Origin: Streptomyces qinzhouensis
GTDB taxonomy: Bacteria; Actinomycetota; Actinomycetes; Streptomycetales; Streptomycetaceae
Direction of reading: 5' to 3'
DNA length: 64,000 bases
NCBI RefSeq assembly: GCF_007856155.1
Contig: NZ_CP042266.1
Span: forward strand, 2,604,001-2,668,000
Position 1 is the stretch's first letter; the number at the start of each line of letters is the position of its first letter. Both the position numbers and the translations under genes were made by a program. The notes beneath the pieces were generated by a model. That model was not told the DNA's origin and did no database searches. It saw nothing but the letters and a program-made list of their open reading frames with translations. Positions 37,032-44,082 of the stretch are shown piece after piece.

Positions 37032-38264
37032 TCATCGCTGCGCCGCACGGGGACCGGACGGGCCGACGATGGGTGTTCTCTCCTGTTCGATGATCGCCTC
37101 AAGCGGGATCTCGTCGTAGTTGCTGAGAACGACTCCGCACCACTCCGCATCGCGGTAGACGGTCCAGCTCGTCGATTCGCCGGCCGCGCTGCCCGCGTGG
37201 GTGAGGAGCCGGTGGTCGTTGACGATGGGGGCGGGGCCGCCGTAGGAGATAAAGCTCCGGACGCCGGGGACCGGGGCGCTGCGGGAGCGCTTGGGCAGCT
37301 TCGGGCTCAGGTAGAGCTCGGTGTAGGCGGGGTTGAGCAGCCGACCGGCCTGGAGCGCCCGGGCGAACCTGACCAGGTCCGGGCCGGTGGAGAAGGCGTT
37401 GCCGCCGCCGGTGCCGATGAACATGCGTGCCGCGCCCACTCCGTTGCGGACGGCGTCGATGCGGCGTCCGGACGCGTCGAGTGTGTAGGGGTGTGCGATG
37501 CGCTCGTCCGTCAGCCACTGCGGCCGGGTGTAGAAGCCGCTGCGCGTCATACCGGCGGGGGCGAAGACGTTCCGGTGTACGTACGCGTAGAACGACTCGC
37601 CGGAGACCGCGGCCACGATCGCGCCGAGGGTGTCGTATCCGCTGTTGCTGTACCGGTTGGCCGTGCCGGGTGCGAATTCCAGCGGCTGCTTCCGGATGAT
37701 CTTCATGAGTTCGGTGGTGACCTGGTCGGCGCTGGTCCAGGTGCCGGCGTTGTCGAGGAACTCGCGGTTGTTGAGGAGGTCGCCCATGCCGGAGGTGTGG
37801 GTGAGCAGATGGTGGATGGTGACGGTGTCGGCGATCGCGGCCGGGAAGCCCGGCAGATAGGTGCCCAGCGTCCCGTCGAAGTCGATCTTGCCTTGCTGTG
37901 CGAGCTGGAGCACGGCCAGCGCCGTGAACGGTTTGGAGGCGGAGGCGAGCGCGAAGACGGTGTCCGTACGGTTCGGCAGCGACCGCTCCTTGTCGGCCGT
38001 TCCGTAGGCCCTGGACAGCACCGGCCGGCCGCGGTGGGTCAGCAGTACGGTGCCGGAGAACCGGTCCTGCTCGGCCAGCCCGGCGATGTACCGGTCGTAC
38101 GCGCCGCCGGGCAGCAGGGCCTCCGGTACCGGTCCGGCCGGGGCCCGGCGGTCGTGGGTGGCGGCCAGGGCGGCGCCGGGGGCGGTGAGGGCGCAGAGCG
38201 GGGCGGCGACACCCAGTGAACGAAGGACGGTCCGCCGGGATGCCTCAGTGGGGTTCCTTTGCAT
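37032..38264 (-). CDS. Tat-exported serine hydrolase, beta-lactamase class C/PBP4 type
   Basis: A 410-residue exported serine hydrolase. The N-terminus RRTVLRSLGVAAPLCALTAPGAALA is a twin-arginine-like signal. The catalytic SxxK is S108-ASK111 (LASASKPFTALAVLQL), the YxN is Y205-S-N, and the third box is probably HAGSAAGES. HLLTHTSGMGD is a family signature. It may be a D-aminopeptidase, esterase or DD-peptidase; beta-lactamase activity is not implied. It lies upstream of the RibD-like gene on the same strand. Confidence 0.9.
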   Translation of the reverse strand: MQRNPTEASRRTVLRSLGVAAPLCALTAPGAALAATHDRRAPAGPVPEALLPGGAYDRYIAGLAEQDRFSGTVLLTHRGRPVLSRAYGTADKERSLPNRTDTVFALASASKPFTALAVLQLAQQGKIDFDGTLGTYLPGFPAAIADTVTIHHLLTHTSGMGDLLNNREFLDNAGTWTSADQVTTELMKIIRKQPLEFAPGTANRYSNSGYDTLGAIVAAVSGESFYAYVHRNVFAPAGMTRSGFYTRPQWLTDERIAHPYTLDASGRRIDAVRNGVGAARMFIGTGGGNAFSTGPDLVRFARALQAGRLLNPAYTELYLSPKLPKRSRSAPVPGVRSFISYGGPAPIVNDHRLLTHAGSAAGESTSWTVYRDAEWCGVVLSNYDEIPLEAIIEQERTPIVGPSGPRAAQR

Positions 38265-38378
38265 GGCGCCGATGGAACAGGGTGGGGTGTTTCCCGGCGG
38301 TTTCCGCGCCGGGGTGCCCGGGGCGGCCGGGGCCGAGGGCGCACCGCGCCCCCCGGCCCCCGGCCTCGGCCCCCGGAA

Positions 38379-39986
38379 TCAGCGCGGCGCCCCCGCCGTC
38401 AGGCGGAACACCGCGTTGGCCGTCGCCCGCCGGATCTTCGCCTTGGTGGCGCCGCTCGGCTTGACCGTCTTACGGGTGTACGCGTCGTCGTCGACCAGCA
38501 TCAGCGGCCAGTGGAAGGTACCGGCCATGAACACCGTGCCCCCGCCGGTGTGCTCCGTCACGGCCGTGTGCTGGGTCTTCGTCTTCGCCTGCTTGGAGTC
38601 CTCGTAGCGGGAGTCAGCGAGCAGGGTGCGGCGGCCCTGCGGCTGCGGGGAGTGGATGTCGTAGCAGTCGGCCTCCACACCCACCAGATTGGCGAGCTGC
38701 TCGCCGTCCTTCACTCCGGTGCCCCGCCACAGCCAGTGGCCCGGCTGCCGTACGACGAGGGGGGTGGGCTTCTTGACGATGCCGCTGAACTGGATGCCGA
38801 GCAGCCGCTGTTCGGCCAGGGCCCGGTCGGGGAGGATCGACCGCCAGATGGTGGTGGCGCCGGACTCGCCCGCCCCCGGGTCGGGGGCCGACTTGTAGCA
38901 GGCCATCACCCGGTCCGGACGGCCCGTCGCGGACCGCTCCAGCCGGACGTGGAAGTAGACGTTGTTCGCGCCGAGGAAGGCGAGGTTGCGCCCGGCGGCG
39001 ACGGCGCCGCTCGCGGAGTCGTACATCTGCTTCGACCAGTACTCGTCGTGGCCGGGGAAGAACACCGCGCGATAACGGGCCGGGTCGACGGAGCCGTCGT
39101 GCAGGTCGACACTGCTCGCGTAGGTGATGTCGTAGCCGCGCTCCTCCGCCCAGCGGACGAAGGAGGTGTCCATGTTGAACCAGGACGGGGTGCCCGCACC
39201 CGAGTACGGCCGGTCGAAGGAGACCTTCAGGGAGCGGCTCGCGGCGCCACCGGCACCGCCACCGGGGAGATAGCCGCCGTAGAGGTTCTTCCCGGCCTTC
39301 CCGTCCTTGGGCCACATGTTGTACGCCTGGTACGTGGTGAACGGGATCACGCACAGCAGCGCGGAGGAACGCTGCGGCTCGCGGACCACGAACGGGGTAC
39401 TGCTGCGGTAGCCGTCGGCGGTCGTGAACACGGCCTGGTAGAGACCGGAACGCCAGCTCTCGGGGACCCGGATGCCCCAGGAACGCGCCCACGCGCAACT
39501 GAGGGCACCGGTCTCCCGGTCCGACACGGGGGCGGCCTGCCTGCGGCCCGTCAGCACGGGGCTGGTGGTCATCAGCCGGGCGCCCTTGCCCCCGTAGTAG
39601 CCGATGCGGAAGACCGAGACGCGGTACGTCTTCGCGCTGCGCACCGAGACATGGAAGTCCACGGCGTCGCCGTGCCCGGCGGAGGTGGTGGAGGTGTAGC
39701 CCATGATGTGGCCGTAGGTGTCGCTGGACGCCTTGCCGATGTTCTGGTCGGGGATCCAGTTCCGGGAGCCGGCCGCGAGGTTCTCGTCCACGATGCTCCG
39801 GACCTGTGCCGCCGGTGCCCTGACATTGGCCGCGGGCTCGACCATGGTGAGCCGGGTCGGGGCGTCCGCGGCCAGGCGGTCGGGGCGCAGCACCTTCTCG
39901 CGCAGGGCCTGCGCACCGAACGCGGTACCGGCGGTGGCGAGGGCGATCAGGGACAGCACCGACCGGCGCGGGGGTCTCGACGACAT
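38379..39986 (-). CDS. Exported DUF6605/dimethylformamidase-beta-like protein
   Basis: A 535-residue protein with a Tat-like signal (SSRPPRRSVLSLIALATAGTAFG). It resembles the N,N-dimethylformamidase large-subunit-like (DUF6605) family: SVFRIGYYGGKGARLM, IPFTTYQAYNMWPKDGKAGKNLYGGYLP, AVFFPGHDEYWSKQMYD and GTGVKDGEQLANLVGVEADC. The family includes a glutamine amidotransferase-like fold; the GHDEYW motif is its conserved core. The substrate here is unknown. A strong AGGAGGACCCC precedes the ATG at 39986. It is the upstream neighbour of the serine hydrolase gene. Confidence 0.82.
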   Translation of the reverse strand: MSSRPPRRSVLSLIALATAGTAFGAQALREKVLRPDRLAADAPTRLTMVEPAANVRAPAAQVRSIVDENLAAGSRNWIPDQNIGKASSDTYGHIMGYTSTTSAGHGDAVDFHVSVRSAKTYRVSVFRIGYYGGKGARLMTTSPVLTGRRQAAPVSDRETGALSCAWARSWGIRVPESWRSGLYQAVFTTADGYRSSTPFVVREPQRSSALLCVIPFTTYQAYNMWPKDGKAGKNLYGGYLPGGGAGGAASRSLKVSFDRPYSGAGTPSWFNMDTSFVRWAEERGYDITYASSVDLHDGSVDPARYRAVFFPGHDEYWSKQMYDSASGAVAAGRNLAFLGANNVYFHVRLERSATGRPDRVMACYKSAPDPGAGESGATTIWRSILPDRALAEQRLLGIQFSGIVKKPTPLVVRQPGHWLWRGTGVKDGEQLANLVGVEADCYDIHSPQPQGRRTLLADSRYEDSKQAKTKTQHTAVTEHTGGGTVFMAGTFHWPLMLVDDDAYTRKTVKPSGATKAKIRRATANAVFRLTAGAPR

Positions 39987-40189
39987 GGGGTCCTCCTGTG
40001 GGTTGCAGGAGTATGAGCGTTGAGGCACCCGAAAGGTTGCACCGGACATGTGATCGGAAAACAGGAGATCGCCCGGATTCTGCCCGGCGGGATCCGGTTT
40101 GGGGTGAGAATCCGGGGGATATGGCGGTGGACGGTTCCGGGCCGCCCGGCCTCGGTAGGGTCGGGGTCCCCGAGCGAGGAGGATCCGGC

Positions 40190-40528
40190 GTGGCGACGGA
40201 CATCGTGATCGCACAGACCACCATCGACGACGAGGGCCGGGCCGAGGCTCTCGCGCGGGGCGCGGTGGAAGCCCGGCTGGCGGCCTGTGCGCATATCGAC
40301 CCGCCGTTCAAGGCGGTCTATTGGTGGCAGGACGCGGTCCGGGTCGAGCGGGAGTGGCGGATCTCGTACAAGACGACCCGCGACCGGCTGCCCGCCCTGG
40401 CGGAGTGGGTCGCCGCCGAGCATCCGTACGAGGTGCCGCAGTGGATCGTGCTCCCGGTGGACGGCGGCTCGGAGGCGTATCTCGGCTGGGTGGCGGCGGA
40501 GAGCGGGCCCCGGACGGAGGCCCGGTGA
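40190..40528 (+). CDS. cutA: CutA1-family divalent-ion tolerance protein
   Basis: A 112-residue protein of the trimeric CutA1 fold. Signatures are AQTTIDDEGRAEALARGAVEARLAACAHID, YWWQDAVRVEREWRISYKTT and HPYEVPQWIVLPVDGGSEAYLGWV. CutA1 was linked to copper tolerance, but its molecular role is unsettled. The GTG at 40190 is preceded by GAGGAGG. The stop overlaps the GTG of the GNAT gene by four bases, so they form a coupled pair. Confidence 0.92.
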   Translation: MATDIVIAQTTIDDEGRAEALARGAVEARLAACAHIDPPFKAVYWWQDAVRVEREWRISYKTTRDRLPALAEWVAAEHPYEVPQWIVLPVDGGSEAYLGWVAAESGPRTEAR

Positions 40529-41100
40529 ACCCGCCGCCCGGGGGCGTCGCCGTGGAGCGCATGGACGGCCCGTCGGCGGTCCGCGCCGAGGACGCGCTCC
40601 GGCTGATCTACGCCGAGGTGTTCGCGGAGCCGCCGTACGGCGAGACCGCCGCCGACCTCGCCGCCTCGTTCCGGCGCTTCCGGCACCGGACCGAGGGGCC
40701 CGGTTTCCGCGGCGCCCTGGCCCGGACCGCGCGGGGCGAGCCGGTGGGGATGGCGTACGGCTGGCCGCTGCCGCCGGAGACGGACTGGTGGGACCGGCTG
40801 GTCGAACCCGCCGAACCCACCGAACTCGTCGCCGGGGAGACCAGGCGCGAGGACGGTCGCCGTACCTTCGGGCTGATGGAGCTGGCGGTACGGAGTCGAT
40901 GGCGCGGGCAGGGCATCGCACGCCGGCTGCACGAGAGCCTGCTCGACGGCGTCGGGGCGGAGCGGGTGCTGCTGAACGTGCGCCCCGACGCCGGCGCCGC
41001 CGGGGCGGCCTACCGCGCCTGGGGATACCGCAGGGTCGGGGAGTTCCGCCCCGCGGACGGGACGGACTCCTACGACCTCATGCTGCTGCGGCTGCGCTGA
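40525..41100 (+). CDS. GNAT-family N-acetyltransferase
   Basis: A 191-residue acetyltransferase. The acetyl-CoA site is MELAVRSRWRGQGIARRLHESLLD (about residues 115-138), followed by ERVLLNVRPDAGAAGAAYRAWGYRRVGEFRP. The substrate is unknown. Its GTG overlaps the cutA stop (GTGA), indicating co-translation. It converges on the MFS transporter gene with a 16-bp gap. Confidence 0.88.
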   Translation: MNPPPGGVAVERMDGPSAVRAEDALRLIYAEVFAEPPYGETAADLAASFRRFRHRTEGPGFRGALARTARGEPVGMAYGWPLPPETDWWDRLVEPAEPTELVAGETRREDGRRTFGLMELAVRSRWRGQGIARRLHESLLDGVGAERVLLNVRPDAGAAGAAYRAWGYRRVGEFRPADGTDSYDLMLLRLR

Positions 41101-41116
41101 GGAGCGGCCGGGCGGA

Positions 41117-42619
41117 TCACACCGCCGCCGCGGGCTTCAGCCGCGTCGTCACCCACGCGCCCACGATCGCGACCACCGCCATCGGCACGAACACCACGGC
41201 GAACGCCGCCGGGTGGGAGCCGCCCGATGACGAGGCCGCCGTGGCCGCGTGGTGACCGACCGCGCCGCCGCCGAGGGCCGCGAACGCCGCGCCGCCCGCC
41301 GCGAGGAGCATGATGTTGGAGAGGCCGTCGGAGATCTGGAGGGCCGCCGAGTTGGCCCCGGCCTCCTCGGGCGCGGAGAGCTTCAGCAGCATCACGCTCG
41401 TCGAAGCGATCACCATGCCCATGCCGAAGCAGCCGAGCGCCCAGGTGGCCGCGAGGGTCCAGACCGGGACGGCGTCGATGAGTACGGTCGGGGCCGCGGC
41501 GATCGCCAGACCGCACAGCACCATGCCCGCGGCCATCAGCTTCTCGCGGTACGGCTCCATTCGCGGCCGGGACTGGAGGAAGGAGCCCAGCGCCCAGGTC
41601 AGACCGCCCGCCGCCAGCGAGAAGCCCGCCATCGTCGGGGACAGTCCGCGCTGGGTCACCAGCATCAGCGGTACGAACGACTCCGCGGCGATGAACGAAC
41701 CCGCCGCCAGGCCCCGCAGCAGCACCACGGACGGCAGTCCGCGCGCCGCCCGGTAGGTGCCCTTCGGCAGCAGGCCCAGGACCGCGGGGACCAGCAGCGC
41801 CGCACCGGCCGCCGCCGGGAGCAGCGAGAGCCAGACCAGGTCCTGCGCCGCGTACTGGAGCAGCCCCGCGCCGACGGAGATCGCCAGCGCGAGCCGGATC
41901 CGGTGGCGGTCGAACGGCGGCCGGGGTGCCGACGGGTCCGCCGAGCCCGCGGCCATCCGCCGGATCGCGGGCAGCGCGAGGGCCAGCGGGAAGACCACGA
42001 GCGCCGGGATGCCGAGGAAGACCCAGCGCCAGCCGAGCTGCTCCGTCACCGTCCCGGACGCCAGCGGGCCCACGATCGACGGAATGATCCAGCTCGCCGC
42101 GAAGGCCGCGAGGATCTTGGGCCGCAGATGCTCCGGGTACGCCCGCCCGATGACCACGTACAGCGCGACGATCACCAGTCCGCCGCCCAGCCCCTGCACG
42201 GCCCGGCCCAGAATGAACAGCCACATCGCCGTAGCCGTCCCGGACAGCACCAGTCCGACGGCGAAGGCCGCGATACCGGTGGCCAGCGGTCGCAGCGGAC
42301 CGTCCCGGTCCGCCCACTGTCCGGCCACGACCATCCCCAGCAGGCTGGTCGTGAAGTAGGAGGAGAACGCGAAGGCGTACACCTCGACGCCGTTCAGCTC
42401 CCGGGCCGCGACCGGCATCGCGGTGCCCACCGCGGTCGCCTCGAAGGCGATCAGCAGCACGACCGCGATGATCCCGATGCTCAGCGCCCGGTAGGTACGG
42501 CTGAGCACCCCGTCCTCCGGCCCGGGGTCCAGGGCGGCGGGACGCTCCGGCGCGGCGGATATGACGGGTCCGGGGGGCTGCGGGGTGACCTCCGGGCCAC
42601 GGGGTTCGAGGGCGCTCAT
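41117..42619 (-). CDS. MFS transporter, probably a drug exporter
   Basis: A 500-residue major facilitator with about 12-14 hydrophobic helices. The N-terminal helix pair is followed by the motif A-like loop VVAGQWADRDGPLRP and by ILGRAVQGLGGGLVIVALYVVIGRAYPEHLRPK (motif B/C region), common in DHA-type exporters. A 40-residue Pro-rich cytoplasmic head precedes the first helix. The direction of transport and substrate cannot be read. No regulator is adjacent. Confidence 0.88.
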   Translation of the reverse strand: MSALEPRGPEVTPQPPGPVISAAPERPAALDPGPEDGVLSRTYRALSIGIIAVVLLIAFEATAVGTAMPVAARELNGVEVYAFAFSSYFTTSLLGMVVAGQWADRDGPLRPLATGIAAFAVGLVLSGTATAMWLFILGRAVQGLGGGLVIVALYVVIGRAYPEHLRPKILAAFAASWIIPSIVGPLASGTVTEQLGWRWVFLGIPALVVFPLALALPAIRRMAAGSADPSAPRPPFDRHRIRLALAISVGAGLLQYAAQDLVWLSLLPAAAGAALLVPAVLGLLPKGTYRAARGLPSVVLLRGLAAGSFIAAESFVPLMLVTQRGLSPTMAGFSLAAGGLTWALGSFLQSRPRMEPYREKLMAAGMVLCGLAIAAAPTVLIDAVPVWTLAATWALGCFGMGMVIASTSVMLLKLSAPEEAGANSAALQISDGLSNIMLLAAGGAAFAALGGGAVGHHAATAASSSGGSHPAAFAVVFVPMAVVAIVGAWVTTRLKPAAAV

Positions 42620-42833
42620 CAGCCCAGAGTAAGTGGCATAGCCATCGATGGAACCTGTCGCGGGTCGGGGATCGTCTTCGTCCTTTCGGCCTACGTCTGT
42701 GAACGGAGCATGGCGGTCGTGTTGCGGGGCGCCCGATTCCCTTGGTGCCCAAGGCGGGTGGGCCCTACGGTCGTGGCCAGAGGGAAAGCCCGGCCGGGTG
42801 GAGCAGAGGGGAAACCCGGCGGGAAAAACTCAC

Positions 42834-42905
42834 GACCGTGTACCCGAGAGGTTCAGGGACTCGTCTGCAAAACGAGTTACGCCGGTTCGATTCCGGTCAC
42901 GGTCT
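42834..42905 (+). tRNA. tRNA-Cys (anticodon GCA)
   Basis: A 72-nt cloverleaf. The acceptor arms GACCGTG (42834-42840) and CACGGTC (42898-42904) pair perfectly and U73 is at 42905, the discriminator expected for tRNA-Cys. The anticodon stem is 42860-42864/42872-42876, with loop CTGCAAA and anticodon GCA at 42867-42869. The T stem is 42881-42885/42893-42897 with the loop TTCGATT, and the variable loop has four bases. The D stem is short (CCC/GGG). CCA is not encoded. Confidence 0.93.
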
Positions 42906-42963
42906 CGGTCCGTCCGCCTTCGGGCGGGCGACCCATGGCAGCGCCCATGGCAACAGGGAACGG

Positions 42964-43003
42964 GTCCGGCCGTCCCCCTCCGGCGGAAGGGGGGCGGCCG
43001 GAC
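42964..43003 (+). terminator. Strong hairpin downstream of tRNA-Cys
   Basis: Arms 42964-42979 and 42988-43003 make a 16-bp stem (one G-U pair) with an 8-nt loop, 58 nt after the tRNA. No U-tract follows. It could end the tRNA transcript and, from the other side, that of the P-loop protein gene. Confidence 0.55.
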
Positions 43004-43142
43004 TCGTGGCGTTGGAGGGGCGGGGGGCGGGGGCCCGCCCTCCCGTGCCGAGTGGCCCGGTGCGTTCCGTGCGGTGGCCGGGTGCCCGGTGGCCGGGGCG
43101 GGGGCCGCGCCCGGTGGCCTGCTTCCGCAGCCCGGCCCGGCG

Positions 43143-43712
43143 CTACCGCACCAGCGCCTCCGCCGCCCTCGCCAGGATCGCGTCCACCGTCTCCGCCGGC
43201 GTCAGCCCGCCCGAATCCAGCCACAGCCCGATCCGCGGCGTCTCCGCCCTCAGCAGCGCGTCCATGCCCTCCGGGGTCCAGCCCAGCCCGTAACCCGTCT
43301 TCGGGCGGGCCGCCTCCCTGGCCGCGACCGTCGCGGCGCCCGGGGCGAGCACGACCACATACAGCGGCCGGGTGCGGACCAGGGACACGAACGCGGGCAG
43401 TTCCGCGCCGATCACGATGTCCTGGACCACCGCCGTCCAGCCCGCCTCCGCGTACAGATCGGCCGTCCGGGCGGAGATCCGGTGGCGGAGCCGGAGCTGT
43501 GCCACCACCTCCGCCCGGCCCGCCTCGTCCGCGCTCATGTCGGCCCGCCCGGAGACCAGCATCCGGCGGAAGGCGTCCCCACGGACATGCGCGGACCGGG
43601 GCAGCCGCTCGGCCAGTGCCTGGGCGACGGTGGACTTCCCGGCGGCCATGACGCCGGTGACGAGGACGACGGAGGCGGCGGACCCGAAGGGGGTGCGGTG
43701 GTGGTCGGTCAT
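43143..43712 (-). CDS. P-loop kinase-like protein (chloramphenicol phosphotransferase/AAA_33 type)
   Basis: A 189-residue cytoplasmic protein. The Walker A is GVMAAGKSTVAQALAERL (about residues 20-37). AHVRGDAFRRMLVSG resembles the substrate-binding strand of chloramphenicol phosphotransferase-like and nucleotide kinases. DIVIGAELPAFVSLVRTRPLYVVVLAP follows. The substrate is unknown; a metabolite kinase is the best guess. The start at 43712 lies 10 bp from the MITE-like element, so the element forms its promoter region. Confidence 0.82.
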   Translation of the reverse strand: MTDHHRTPFGSAASVVLVTGVMAAGKSTVAQALAERLPRSAHVRGDAFRRMLVSGRADMSADEAGRAEVVAQLRLRHRISARTADLYAEAGWTAVVQDIVIGAELPAFVSLVRTRPLYVVVLAPGAATVAAREAARPKTGYGLGWTPEGMDALLRAETPRIGLWLDSGGLTPAETVDAILARAAEALVR

Positions 43713-43721
43713 GGGACGACG

Positions 43722-43902
43722 CTAGGCCGTGTCGTCAAAATGGCGCCGTCCGCCCGGAGGGCGGGGCCTGCGGCGTCCGGTGCGTGCAATCGCAAGGCGG
43801 AGGGTTTCCCTCGTACTGGACGTACTCGGGAAATCCCGACAACGCAGCGAGTGTGCGTGCCGGGCGTCGCGGGCCAGGCGGGATTTTGACGACACGGCCT
43901 AG
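43722..43902. mobile_element. 181-bp MITE-like element with perfect 20-bp terminal inverted repeats
   Basis: The ends are perfect inverted repeats, CTAGGCCGTGTCGTCAAAAT (43722-43741) and its complement (43883-43902). The interior is itself an imperfect palindrome: 43767-43796 mirrors 43850-43878, and TTTCCC-TC-GTAC faces GTAC-TC-GGGAAA at the centre. There is no coding capacity. I recall closely similar sequence dispersed through other Streptomyces genomes, which fits a miniature element mobilised in trans. No clear target-site duplication could be fixed. Confidence 0.7.
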
Positions 43903-44032
43903 GCACGGAGACCGCCGCTTCTCCATGGATTTCCATGGGCGGGGCGGCACGGGGCGCTGCCGCGGGACCCGAGCCGTTCGCGGGGCCGCGCCGTTCAGGG
44001 CTGGGCCTGCACTCCGTCCGCGGCCCGTGCGG

Positions 44033-44060
44033 GGTTGCTCGCGCAGTTCCTCGCGCCCCC
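44033..44060. repeat. Dispersed Streptomyces intergenic repeat motif
   Basis: The sequence GGTTGCTCGCGCAGTTCC then TCGCGCCCC resembles a short motif I remember as very common between Streptomyces genes (GCGCAGTTCCCCGCGCCCC). It lies just downstream of the molybdenum hydroxylase large-subunit gene, where such repeats often sit. Its function is unknown. Confidence 0.45.
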
Positions 44061-44082
44061 AAGAATCCCGCCCCGCCAGGGG

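Noticed and set aside
43383..43905. Insertion sequence with transposase around the MITE-like ends
   Set aside because: No transposase frame or DDE motif lies between or beside the inverted repeats; the 181-bp interior is a non-coding palindrome.
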